Assembly: GCA_029817715.1 (NCBI GenBank)
Contig: JARUPY010000474.1
Coordinates: 2,046,001-2,110,000 of the forward strand
Length of the DNA stretch: 64,000 bases
Source of the DNA: Melastoma dodecandrum
Lineage: Eukaryota > Streptophyta > Magnoliopsida > Myrtales > Melastomataceae
Direction of reading: 5' to 3'
Within the stretch, counting starts at the first letter, position 1, and each line of letters begins with the position of its first letter. The position numbers and the translations under genes were made by a program. The notes under the pieces were generated by a model. The model searched no databases, had not been told where the DNA came from, and saw only the letters and a list, made by a program, of their open reading frames with translations. This document shows, piece after piece, positions 12,381-23,765 of the stretch.

Positions 12381-15319
12381 AGAATGGAGGTTCTGTTAAA
12401 TTCGGTGACAATAGCCAAGGCTCTGTCATTGGAACAGGAACTATTAGAAGTTCTGACTCTATGGCTATAGAAGAGGTTCTGTTAGTTACAGAACTTAAAC
12501 ATAACCTGCTGAGCATTAGCCAGCTTTGTGACAAAGGCTATATTATAACCTTTGATCAAGATAAATGTTCTGGTATCCTAAACAATGAAGTCCGCTTCAT
12601 TGGAAATCGGAGAAGGAACATCTACACTTTAACACAGAAGAGCTTCTGTGCTACAGAAAGCTGTCTTCTGTCTGTCAAAGACGAAGCTAATCTTTGGCAT
12701 AGAAGGTTAGGACATTCCAATCTTCAATTGCTAGCCAAGCTTGCTAGAAAAGAATTGGTAAAAGGCTTGCCTAATATCAAATTCGAGCAAGACAACTTCC
12801 GTGAAGCTTGTTCGCTTGGTAAGCAAACTAAATCCTCATTCAAGTCTAAGAATGAGATTTCTACTACTCAGCCCTTAGAACTTCTACATATGGATTTATT
12901 TGGTCCAACTAGAGTTCAAAGCATTGGTGGTAGAAGATATTATTTAGTAGTAGTAGATGACTACTCTAGATACACATGGGTCAAGTTTTTGACTCATAAA
13001 AGCGATGCATTTGAATCTTTCATTTAGCTCGCTAAGCAATTACAGAATGAAAATAGATCTTCTGTGAAAGCTATTCGAACGGATCATGGTACAGAGTTTG
13101 AAAACCATGATTTCGCTACCTTCTGTGATGAACATGGTATCGATCACAACTTCTCTGCTCCTTACACTCCTCAACAAAATGGAGTCGCAGAAAGGAAAAA
13201 GTGAACCCTTATAGACATGGCCAGAACCATGATTTGTGAGTACAATGTTTCACAAAACCTTTGGGCTGAAGCAGTGAATACAACCTGCTATATCTCTAAT
13301 AGAGTACTACTAAGACTTAAATTAGAGAAAACTCCCTATCAACTATACAGGGAGAGAATACCGAATATTTCCTATTTTCATGCCTTTGGAAGTCCATGTT
13401 TTATACTATGACCTTCTAAGGACAATCTCGGGAAATTTGATGCTAAATCAGATGAAGGTATCTTTTTAGGATACTCACTTACTAGCAAAGCCTATAGAGT
13501 CCTTAACAAAAGGACTTCTACAATAGAAGAGTCAATTAATGTAAAAATTAATGACTCACCAACAGAAGATAATACTAATCAAGTAATATCTTTTGAACCT
13601 ACAGAAATACCTGTAGAACCCAACTCTTCTAAGGAATGAAGAGAAGGGAACGAACATTCTCTTCACAATTCTCGAAGAGAATCTGAACAAACTGTTGAAA
13701 ATTCTCCAGAAGCATCATCTTCGCAGAATAATAAACAGAATGATATAAGAGCACCTGCTTTATATCAAAAACAACATCCTATTGATCAAGTCATAGGAGA
13801 CTTTGATAGAGGCATTCAGACGAGACGTTCTGAAAACGCTTACTATGAACATTCTGCATTTCTTTCGCAGAAAGAACCTGATGGAATAGATGAAGCTCTA
13901 GATGATCCAGATTGGATCCTTGCAATGCAAGAGGAGCTTAATCAATTTGAAAGGAACAAAGGGTGGACACTTGTTCCTAAACTTGATAACCGTTCCATTA
14001 TTGGAACTAAATGGGTATTCAGGAATAAACTCAATGAGTCAGGTGCTATTGTAAGATCTCAAGAAGAGGGCATTGACTTTGATGAGACGTTCGCTCCTGT
14101 AGCACGTCTAGAAGCAATAAGGCTACTGTTAGCCTATGCTTGCTACAACAATTTCAAGTTGTATCAAATGGACGTGAAAAGTGCTTTTCTCAATGGAGAA
14201 ATCAAAGAAGAGGTATACGTAAGTCAACCTCCTGGATTTGAAGATCCACAGCACAAGAATCACGTTTATAGACTTTCCAAGGCTTTATACGGTCTAAAAC
14301 AGGCGCCTAGAGCATGGTATGAAAGACTTAGCTCCTTTCTTATTGAAAAGGGCTATAAAAGAGGAAGAGTAGATACAACTCTCTTTCTCAAACACAGAGG
14401 TGATCATTTAGTGGTTGTCCAAATCTATGTCGATGACATTATCTTTGGATCAACGGATGATAAACTCTGTACAGAATTCTCTGAACTCATGACAAGTGAG
14501 TTCGAGATGAGCATGATGGGGGAACTTACGCTCTTCTTCGGCCTACAAATTCAGCAAACTGATGAAGGTACTTTCTTACATCAAGAGAAGTACACTAAGC
14601 AACTCCTGAAAAAATTTGGCTTGGAGGGTTCTAAGCCTCTGTCTACTCTAATGGCTACAAGTGCCAAGATAGACAAGGACGAAAATGGTAAAGAAGTAGA
14701 TAACAAGCTCTACGGAAGCATGATTGGCTCTCTTCTGTATCTTACTGCTTCTAGACCAGACATACTATTTAGTGTATGTCTCTGTGCTAGATATCAATCA
14801 GCACCTAAAGAGTCTCATCTGATAATGGTCAAGAGAATCTTTAGATATTTACAGGGTTCTGTAAATCTTGGCATATGGTATTCCAAGAGATCAGACTTCA
14901 TTCTCATTGGTTACTCAGATGCTGACTTTATAGGATGTAAGATCGACAGAAAAAGTACTAGTGGTACTTGTCAGCTAATGGGAAACATGTTGATTTCATG
15001 GTTTTCCAAGAAGCAGACTTCTGTTGCTCTATCCACTGCAGAAGCCGAGTATATAGCAGCTGCAAGCTGCTGTGCTCAACTTCTATGGATGAAACAGCAA
15101 CTTGAGGACTATGGTCTTTCATTTGCTGAAATTCCGATCATGTGTGATAATACTAGTGCGATTCAGTTAATGCGCAATCCAGTTTATCACTCACGATCAA
15201 AACACATAGAACTCAGACATCATTTTCTGAGGGATAATGTACAACAAGGTTCTGTAAGCGTGAAATATGTTAATACAGACCAACAATTGGCTGACATTTT
15301 CACCAAACCCCTTGACTAG
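12290..15319 (+). pseudogene. pol of element 1: protease, integrase, RT, RNase H (five in-frame stops)
   Basis: A single frame is interrupted by stops at 12380, 13025, 13202, 13409 and 13637 (first bases). The protease motif reads WYLDGGCSRHMTGD, with the usual DSG changed to DGG. Integrase shows LWHRRLGH, then REACSLGKQ where the first zinc Cys is replaced by Arg, then catalytic Asp (HMDLFGPT), Asp (IRTDHGTEF) and Glu (GVAERKK). The 464-aa uninterrupted part from 13925 holds RT ([32 protein letters not shown]) and RNase H (STAEAEYIAA, DNTSAIQL, SKHIELRHHF). The RT start lacks about 11 residues present in element 2 (GAIVRSQEEG against the longer form with [11 protein letters not shown]). At least three of the stops fit C-to-T changes. 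Confidence 0.88.
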
Positions 15320-16020
15320 GAGAAATTCTTCTATTTGAGGAATGAATTGGGGATTTGTCATCCATTTTAATAATAGAGATGTTGTACAAAATGTTCAACG
15401 TTCTGTATTAAATATCTTTCGAAAATTTAATTCGAAATGTATTTTTCAAAAGAGTACTCTGGACAATATTATTCTAATGAAAATCTTGTCAAGAAAGAGT
15501 CCTTTTCATTAACGTAGATTCTCACATAAACTACACATAGAAGGATATACCTTCTGTATGGGTTAAATCGATACTTTTGCTTCGATGATAACCAAATATA
15601 TTCCTTAATAAGTGAATATATGATGAGAGAATCTTAAGTGATATTTTCAGATTTTCTTAATAAATTTTGGAGGAATATTTAATATATCCTCTATAGAAGC
15701 TTGAAACAGAAAGTAAATCTTCTGTCAGAAAGCATATCTTTATTTTAAGAAAATTTGAGAAAATCTTATCAGATTTATCTCCCCTCACGTCAAGAATCAT
15801 TGATCTTGATTAAAATCGGGAAGTTATGATTTTATTGGGAAAATTTTCTCAATAAATCAATTTTAGGAAATAAAATAAAATATTATTTTCCTAAACCAGA
15901 TTATTGCTTCTATTTATTCTCACGTTCTTCCATCGTGGCTTCCCACCACAGTCGAACTCACCTGAGAAACCCTAGAAAGCAAATCTACTCCTTCCCTACT
16001 CCCCAAAATAGCCCAGGCAA
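15320..16020 (+). other. Spacer between pol and the env-like ORF of element 1
   Basis: AT-rich spacer with no ORF to support. It contains further CTTCTGT words and would act as leader for the env-like ORF. Confidence 0.4.
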
Positions 16021-17667
16021 ATGGCACCAAAGAGTAATGCCGCAACTCGCCGCTCATTCTCCCTCTCTGCCACGCCGGGTGAGCCTCAACCAACCATCCC
16101 TGCGATTCCTGCCGTTGATGAGGAAATCACGCCCTTGGAATCGGAAATCGCCGAGTACTCGCTTGCCGAGGATAAGGAGATGTCCAACGTCGCTGTCGAA
16201 GCAGTGCAGGACGAAACCCCTGTTTCGAAGGAAAGTCCTGTACCAGAGGAATTTCTGGAGGAACCTGCTATTGAGGCTGACGAAGCGTCCGATCCTGCTG
16301 TTGATCTCGTCTTGGAGGATGAAAACCCTCTGGAGGATGCTGATCTAGGTCAGGAAGATGAAACCCCTGTCATAGACGAGATTTCCTCTGAGGATGACGA
16401 GGACGAAGCACAGAAGGTTAGTCCCTTGGCTGTCGCTCCCAAACCCTCTGTGTCACCCAAAACTAAGCTGAAGGGCAAGGCGGTTGCTGTGGAATCTGTT
16501 CCTGTGAAACCCAAGCGTTCGGCATCAATCATAGTTTCTGGGAGTGTATCTTCTAGAACACGACACAAGCGCAAAAGCCCCGAGTCTGTGAGTAAGTCCC
16601 TGAAGCAGGAAGTCTTGAAAAAGACCAATCCTTCAAACGTCTTCACACCTCAGGTATCACCTTCTATCTCCCAAGCGGAAATAGATAAGGTTGTTAATGC
16701 AGAAGCTGTACCTTCCTGTGATGTTGCAAATAGACAAATTGCTGCAATTAAGTGCTTGGATTTCAGCTGGTTCACTGCAAATGGCCTGGATATCACACCC
16801 ATGTATGAAAAACTGGGTTTGAAAGTTTTCTGTGAAACTTATGTTGAGGTTGCAGTAGCCAGGATCCGTGAGTTCTATGCAAACCTCACCTGCTACAGAA
16901 CTAACAATTTTGTTAAGTATGTTAGAACTGTGGTTGATGGCATCACTTTGGTCTACTCTGTCCATGATGTGAACACTCCGTTCGGCTGCCCAGAACATCC
17001 TGTTCTTCCCATGCCAAACAAGAATCAGTCATACAGTGTGATCCTTGGATCAAAAGTAAAAGTGCCACAGTACCTTGAGTCTGCTGCTTTGGAGCTTCCC
17101 AAGAGGATTCTCCACCGATCAGTGATCTTCTGTCTCCTACCACGGACAGGAAGTCTGGATGCAGTAACTCCCAGAGATGCTCAGATTATGGAGCACTTGC
17201 TGCGGGAAAGCCGTTCAACCTAGGGGCGCTGATTTTTGGTCACATGGTGGCTTGTATAAAAGCAAAGGACAAAGCCCTCCCCTATGGTCAGGTTGTGGCT
17301 GCTCTTCTCCGATTTCGTGAAATTGATCCAAATCCTACCACCGCACTTGAAAAATGGCGGGTTGGAAACTTTGGTCAATAGATTATTACAAGTATGCAAT
17401 ACGTAAAGACTCAAAGTGGCTGGAAAGACTGAAGGAAAGACTGGAAAGACTGGAACTCTTGCTGAGAAAGCTGTTGTTCCACCTGCTCCGACCCTGGATC
17501 ACCCTCGTGAAGGTTCATCCTCCTCCTCACTGCCTAATCTCATCAGAGATGTGCAGCGACAGCTTGTTACACTGATTGAGGAACTTAAGGTCCTCAAAGA
17601 GAAGGTTGCTGAGTTAGTCACCATTGTTGCACATCAGGAACAGCTCCTCCGTGACAATCTGCAGTGA
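16021..17667 (+). pseudogene. Env-like third ORF of element 1 (frameshifted)
   Basis: The ATG at 16021 opens 400 aa to a stop at 17221-17223. The first half is acidic and Pro/Ser-rich, with a basic patch (SRTRHKRKSPESVSK). The second half has KCLDFSWF, RIREFYANL and GITLVYSVHDV, a module resembling the plant transposon-associated domain typified by a FYAN word. A frameshift near 17205-17215 moves the end into another frame, which starts LGALIFGHMVACIKAKDKAL and continues after a stop near 17380 to a coiled-coil end (IEELKVLKEKVAEL) at about 17570-17667. Element 2 has the same ORF, so it is a genuine conserved Sirevirus third ORF. I see no clear signal peptide or membrane segment, so the name env-like is positional only. 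Confidence 0.75.
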
Positions 17668-17850
17668 TGTGTTCTGTTTACTTTCAGCACCTTAGACCAG
17701 ATCCTGTAGGATTTTAATGGTCATAATAACATGTGTACCCCGTCTTGGGATGAACTATTTCTGTAGTATGGTATTATTTTCAATTCAATTGTGATAATGC
17801 CTTCTACAGTATTTTAGATCTTCACTTCTTTCATTCTTTTTGATATGACA

Positions 17851-18283
17851 AAAAGGGGGAGAGATTTTGGGAGAACTTTAAAAAAAAATAGTGAGTAACA
17901 ATCAAGGGGGAGATAACAAGAGATATAGCGTTTGCTAAGTCTCAAAACCACAAGAATTCTTGTGATATTTAGCGGGATAGAAGGACAAACCTACTAAGAG
18001 GTTTTTTAACCTTCTATAAGGGTATGCAAAATTTGAGCACAACTCATTTTTGCTGGGAGTGCAGAAGCACATACTATTGTCGGGCTAAATATACAGGAGC
18101 CTTGTCCCTGTAATCTGTTCAAGCTATATGCTTATACAGAAGCTTTTGCACTCTGCAAAAGTAGAAGCTTTTATAAAGTGTCAAACCCTTATCGTCTCTA
18201 TTTAAGGGGGAGTTTGATACGTCATCTTGTATGAACAAATCTCCTATGGATGAATATTTTGTCATCATCAAAAAGGGGGAGAT
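17851..18283 (+). other. Multiple polypurine tracts of element 1
   Basis: Polypurine tracts lie at about 17851-17863 (AAAAGGGGGAGAG), 17903-17913 (CAAGGGGGAGA), 18203-18213 (TAAGGGGGAG) and 18270-18282 (AAAAAGGGGGAGA). The last directly precedes the 3' LTR and should prime plus-strand DNA. Repeated upstream copies are characteristic of Sireviruses. Confidence 0.8.
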
Positions 18284-18920
18284 TGTTGACAAGCTTTTGA
18301 CGATGAGTCAAACAGCAGGTTTGACCTGCTATGACTTTGAAGAAGCTGTAACTCCTGTAACGAAGATATGCTTCGTAATAAAGGAAACAAACCATGAAAA
18401 TATTCTCTTCACCCTTTAATGATCTTATCAGATCAAGAAACGTGATTAGAGAATATCTCTATAATAAGATATTTCAATAATTAATTAATTATTAATTATC
18501 TTAATTATATTATTAATTCAAAAAGGGAATATTTTTAAGAATATTATTTGAATTAATATTTATCTGATAAGCAAATGTTTGAAAGTCAAAAATAAAATAT
18601 TTCCTAATCAAGGAAATTATTTTGTTATTTTTGGCAATTTCTATCTAACCTTCTGTAAAAGTTTAGGTTATTTAGAAACCGTTCTCAAACAATGTTTTCA
18701 GACCAATTTCGTCGAGATACAATGAAAATCTTATCTGGAATGAATTATGTCAATTTGGAAATAATTGATTGATTATTTCCTTGTATAGAAGGATAACTTG
18801 ATCTGACGAGCTGAACCTTCTATCATGTAATATCTGGGGAATAAAACGTCCAATTAAGAATTCCTTAATTGGACTTAACACTAATTCACCCCCCCTCTTA
18901 GTGTAATCTTTGGGCCAACA
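18284..18920 (+). repeat. 3' LTR of element 1 (internally deleted)
   Basis: It begins TGTTGACAAG and ends GGGCCAACA. It aligns to 8671-9237 of the 5' LTR, then jumps to about 10589-10654, so about 1.35 kb including the TATA-like box is missing. Both shared parts are very similar to the 5' LTR. Confidence 0.85.
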
Positions 18921-18925
18921 TATAT
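18921..18925. repeat. Target-site duplication, right copy (TATAT)
   Basis: Identical to 8666-8670. Marks the right limit of element 1. Confidence 0.8.
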
Positions 18926-19096
18926 TGCTTGCAATAATCAATAATCAATATATATAAGGTAAGGAGAATCCTCTCAGCTCAAGATGTTTTTTTATTTTTC
19001 ATTTCTTTTTAACAATTAGCTTCTTTCTTAATTAAAGTTATGTTTCGAAATATTGTTAAATGTTTCGAAATAGTGTTAAGTGGAAAAAATTTTTAA

Positions 19097-19332
19097 AATA
19101 TGGTCTATAGTTTCAAAATTTCAGAAATAATATCCTAAAGTCGAACTAGAAGTTCAATTTATAAAAAAACTCATTTTAAGGAAGTCGAACTTTATAAGTC
19201 TGATTTCGAGAAGAATAATTAAAAAGGAAGTTGGACAGATAAAATCCGACTTCCTTTACTAGTAAAGTCGGACTTATAAAGTTCGACTTCGAGGCATTAT
19301 TTCTGGAATTTTAAAACTATGAACACTATTTC
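19097..19332. repeat. Imperfect long inverted repeat (hairpin/MITE-like)
   Basis: The left arm around 19097-19135 (ATGGTCTATAGTTTCAAAAT...) pairs with the right arm around 19290-19332 (...AATTTTAAAACTATGAACAC). A second inner pair, GAAGTCGAACTTTATAAGTC near 19180 and GGACTTATAAAGTTCGACTT near 19268, makes a nested stem. No ORF. Target duplications were not found, so MITE status is inference. Confidence 0.55.
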
Positions 19333-19439
19333 GTGAATTGTTTTACATTACGTTAAAATGCAACAAAGCCCGTTCTAAACTAATCAATCTTTAGCTTACT
19401 TATGACGTGTTCATCCGCTAACTTATTTATTTATTGGGA

Positions 19440-20328
19440 CTCTTCGTCGACGTGTTTATTTCAGAACACATGATGGTGACTGAGAGTTCTTGGCGATGCC
19501 ATTCGGGCTAACCAATGCTTCTTCCACCTTCCAGGAATTGATGAACACTATATTTAGGCCTTAGCTGTGTAGGATCCTAATTGCTTTTACGATGAATACC
19601 TAGTTCACGAAGCGGAGTAAATGTTCTTTTAGTAATAGGAGGTATGAGTACTTGAGTCATTTTACTGATGCTAATGGAGTGGCTACAAACCCTAAAAAAC
19701 CTTAAGCAAAAAAGAGATTGGCTTACACCTGCTAATAAAGAACCATGCATAGCACTTAACAGGGAGCCACCAAACACACCAAGGGTTGCGTGATTTTTCT
19801 ACAAATTGGGGCCATAGGATCCATCAGTGACAGCAATCATTTTTTCCATTAAGCAGTTGTGGGGTTTTTGTGGTTGAGTTGTTGCTACAGGAAGTTTACT
19901 AAGAGGTATGGAGTAGTGAGCACACCTTTGACACAATTGCTCAAGAAGGAGGGCATTCAGTAGTCTAAAGAACCCAAGTTGCCTTTAAAAAACCGAAGGA
20001 CCTACCCACTAGTGCTCCCATGCTAGCATTACGTACTTTTGAAGAAGAGTTCGTGGTGGAAACTGAAGCTTGCGACATGGAATTAGGGGTTAGTTTGATA
20101 CAACATCAATTATTGCTTATATAAGTAAGGAATTGCCTATCAAGCATCACGAGCTGTTTGTTTACGAGAGGGTGATATATTCATGTGCATTTAGTCAGTA
20201 AATGTCACCACTACTCGGACGGGATGGCGGTTTATAATCCAAAGCGACCATGAAAGCATCAAGTTTTTGTTATAACAACAACCGCATAATGTTGGCTAAT
20301 TTGAGTGCCTAAGTAAGCTGATGGGATA
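19440..20328 (+). pseudogene. Ty3/gypsy RT and RNase H remnant
   Basis: FLAMPFGLTNASSTFQELMN at about 19490-19550 is the conserved gypsy RT segment. After a gap, KFTKRYGVVSTPLTQLLKK at about 19895-19955 and EEEFVVETEACDMELGVSL at about 20047-20100 match the RT-RNase H connection and the first RNase H strand (here ETEA for the usual ETDA). The end near 20270-20328 (IKFLL, SKLMGY) fits the RNase H tail, where the solo LTR begins. Several frameshifts and stops make it a dead fragment. Confidence 0.7.
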
Positions 20329-22290
20329 TGTTGATGTAACAATAGTATTAGGAGGAGGGGGTAAATTAGTGTACCGGCCTTTTTAGACTTTTTGCCACTA
20401 ATAGATCCCAGCAACAGAAGGTTAGGTTTCTGTGGGTTATAGAACCCTTGTGCACGGCAGATCCCGAAGTGAACTGCTTAAAGAGCGAACGACCAGCCGA
20501 AGTCTGATCTAAAAAATGACTATGTAGTCATGAGAAGGTTTCTGAAGTAGCAGAAGGTTGATGCTTCTGCTATCAAGGTTCTGTAGATCTAACCAGCTCG
20601 AGCGTGGTCAACAGGGTCTACTGCAAGATATGAAAGCGGGAGATTGTCCCAGAACCTTGTAGATTATTGCACTATCGAAAGATGATATGTGAGAGCCAAA
20701 TCGATGAGGACAACTCTAAAACCTGAGAGGTTGTTGTAGCATTAGAGATTTGATGATGTACCTTTTCCGTTAAGTTTTATATTGAATGTTCAGTGAGATA
20801 ACCGTTTGCATAGAAAGTAAATGAGACTCACAAGGTTTATAGTGGTTCAGCAAAAGCATACGTCCACTTTTCACCCTTATAGGATAATTCGCTATTGAAC
20901 ATTTATAGCGCATACAATACTTACATAAGATATAACATACTCCTGCAGAAGATAATCACAAAAGTGATTACATACGTCCACTCTCACCCATTTTCACTAA
21001 TACTTGAAAATAATGATTCAAGTGTAGAAAGTACAACCTTATGTGGTGTAAGAAAATAATTTCTTTAACCATGAGGCGGTATGATTAACATAATCGGTGC
21101 AAGAAATTCTCCTACTGAGATTTGGTCACACGTCTAGGACGAATAACAAGGAAATCAACCAGACAAAGTGAGTACAAACACTGTCGAAAGCTTAAGCCTT
21201 TTGTGACTCAGTAGCGGGTTATCCTCAGATGGTGGTATCCCCTCGTGTTTTGAAGTCGTCTAATGGGGCTTCCCGTTTTGTATTTTCAATATAACCTACA
21301 AAATAAAAAGATAAATGTCTACGGGATGTTACCAATGCCTCACCACTTTTGTTTTGCTTGTTTCGGTCTCCTTCTCTTGGACTTGTTATACGTCGACTCA
21401 CCAGCCAACAACATTCTCCCTAGGTACTATTACATGCAGCTCGACGTTACGGCCAATGTTCCGATCAAGTCTATCGGATCTATAACCACCAGCATCTCTG
21501 GAGTGGTTTCATAAACGCTGAACCTGTTGTAGTCACCTCCTATGAGAAGGCTCGCTTGGAAACTTCGTCCTGTGCACTCAACACACACACATTAAATACC
21601 ACACTAGTGCTGCAAGAATGCCAAGTCTTACCACCGTTCACTTAACAGCACCACATTAATTGTGCCCTATGTTATTAAGGAGATTTATTTTACTAAGAAT
21701 AAAATACGACCAGGTGCATTCTCATCATGCATGAATCAGGGGATGATGTCGGATTGATTGCTTATCCTCCGATTCCAAGATAAAGCACTATAGAAGGGTA
21801 GGGACCGATTGGATCAACAACCTTCTATAGTTGAAAAGAAATAATATTTAATTTCAACTTGAGAAATCTTACCATAAAATAGTGCATATATCAGGTAGGG
21901 ACTATCCAAAATTGATTTAATGTAAATTAGTTTAATCTCAAGCATTATAGGACGTGTGAGATATTCATCTAAGACAAGTTATAATTGAATCTTGACATAA
22001 TTCATACTATTTGTATGATTGTTGGATGTTTCTTATTATCATTATGATATTGTTCGACTTTTTATAGTTTCTCTTACTGAATAATAAGTTTATATTAATT
22101 ATTAAAATATCTAATTATGGAAATATTTTCTAAATACATAATTTGATCTAGAGATGTATAAAATATTTTTCCTATTTTAGGAAGTTTATCTTAGTTATAG
22201 AAGGCTACTACTCTCAGGTTTTTGTAACGGTCAGGTCAGTTTCTAGCATGTCAACCTGTTGTACAACTCATCATTATAATCATATGAACA
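20329..22290 (-). mobile_element. Solo Sirevirus LTR in reverse orientation
   Basis: On the minus strand this 1962-bp block runs from TGTTCATATG (22290) to the complement of TGTTGATGTAAC (20329). It follows the element 1 5' LTR in order: the early GATGAGTT and GTTGACATGC region, the TTTCCAACTATAGAAGG-like region, the long middle, the AAGTGGACG-TATA region and the CACTAATTTACCCCC end. Its length is close to the 1984-bp LTR. There is no internal element beside it, so it is a solo LTR produced by LTR-LTR recombination or a deletion remnant. Flanking 5-mers (GGATA and GAAAC) do not match. Confidence 0.7.
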
Positions 22291-22510
22291 GAAACGCTCT
22301 TTAGCGAAGCCTCTGGTTGAGAAAGACTTGAGAAGGGTAACTAAGTGAAGACCTTCTTACGTGAAGCCTCTAATCAAGAAGACCTGGGAAGAGGATTTGA
22401 GCGAAGCCATCTTCCTAAGCGAAGAGGCATGGGAAAAGAACTTAAGCAAAGTGTTCTTGAAAGGAGTCATACTTCCAAGTGAAGAAGCTCTTCCCCTAAG
22501 CAAAATATAT
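22291..22510 (+). repeat. Degenerate AAGCGAAG-type short repeats
   Basis: Words such as AGCGAAGCC, AAGTGAAG, GTGAAGCC, GAGCGAAGCC, AAGCGAAG, AAGCAAAG and AAGTGAAG recur every 20-40 bp. Similar words appear around 27950-28020. Origin unknown, possibly old LTR sequence. Confidence 0.4.
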
Positions 22511-23185
22511 GTATTTCTGAAAATCGCTTCTTTTTAAAGTTTTAGTTCTTATGTTGGATATTTCGATTCGTTGACTGGTTTTTCGTTGTTGTGGCTTGTT
22601 TTGATTCAATTTAGAGTAATTGACTTGGGTGCAGATTTGAAAATCCGATTTGAGGGTTGCAGATATTTTTTATTTTTCGCCACCAAATCATTTTACTAAT
22701 AATAAAGAGCTAAAAGTGGTGATGAGCTCAATTAACAAATCATTCGAGACAGAAGGAAATGCAATCCTTTTAGAATTCTCTTTGCATTACAAAAGCTATC
22801 ACTTATTCTGACTACGTTCCTTAATGTTTGCAATGGAACTTTGTCATACTAGGATCGAGCACAGTGGTCTCCGCAACATCATCATCATCATATTCCTTGG
22901 GATCTTCAGTGGATCATATGAGTGACCATTATGATTTGATTCGTCTAAGGAATTTCTGGATAGTAAAACCATGATTTATTATCACGACATTTATTACCTT
23001 TGCTTCCTATCTCATATTCATACTCCGAGATTTTTTGTGTAAATTATCATCTGTCATTAATATGCAAACAAATGGTACATGGGATTTGAACTCATTATGT
23101 CTTTATTTCTGTCCCATCCCAACTAATCCTCCCAGGATGGGGAACCCCTAAAGTACCCTTCGGGGGAGATTGCGTGAGTACGAAT
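22511..23185. other. Intergenic, nothing recognised
   Basis: AT-rich DNA with a short CAT/ATC run near 22880. No gene, RNA or element could be supported. Confidence 0.3.
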
Positions 23186-23765
23186 TAATAGCACACTGTT
23201 TCGTATTTTTTACGAAATGGTACGTTAATTATATTGTAATGTAGAAAAGCGTCTTATAGAAAAGGTCGATGGACTTTATAGGTGCTTTATAAAATTGTTC
23301 GAGTCATTTAGTAAAGTACGAATTGACTTCGTAAACTTAAAACAAGATTTTTCTTCGTAAAGTAAGATGTAATTAGTAATGTACAAAACAATTTCCGTAA
23401 GTTACGTAACAGTACCACGAGCTTTTTAAATTTTTACGGGCCCTTTGGTAAAGTGAAAATGGGCTTCCTACTTTTTTACGAAGCACATCGGCCTCTTACA
23501 AAATAATGCAGTTGTTGTTTCGTATATTCGCGTATTACAAAATAATAGTCGCACTATTTCATAACAATCCGATGAGCTTCGAACCAGCTTCAGACTTTTT
23601 TACGAAGTCGGGTCGTGCTTTGTGTAACGTCTCGTACAAATTTATAAATCACGTACTATTTCTTAACGTATGAAATATATTTAGGAAAGTAAGAAGCTCT
23701 GTACTTTTATGAAGTAAAAGGGCCCGTAAGAAATCTTAAGAAACACTTTTCAATATCACATAAAA
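23186..23765. repeat. TACGAA/TTCGTA-rich segment with many short complementary words
   Basis: The segment is densely populated by TACGAA, TTACG, CGTAA and GTAC words on both strands. It includes a local hairpin TTTCGTATTTTTTACGAAA (about 23203-23221) and an inverted pair TTTTTACGGGCCCTTT (about 23432-23447) with AAAGGGCCCGTAAG (about 23717-23730). No ORF. The word use differs from both flanks. Confidence 0.45.

Larger units (their letters stand above)
8671..18920 (+). mobile_element. Sirevirus-type Ty1/copia retrotransposon (element 1), complete but mutated
   Basis: The order is 5' LTR (8671-10654), initiator-Met tRNA primer-binding site, gag, protease, integrase, RT, RNase H, an env-like third ORF, several AGGGGGAG polypurine tracts, and 3' LTR (18284-18920). 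It is flanked by the 5-bp duplication TATAT. Integrase before RT makes it copia. The extra ORF after pol and the repeated polypurine tracts are Sirevirus (SIRE/Maximus) hallmarks. Five in-frame stops in pol, a frameshift in gag and one in the env-like ORF make it non-autonomous. The LTRs are of very unequal length (1984 versus 637 bp). Confidence 0.9.
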
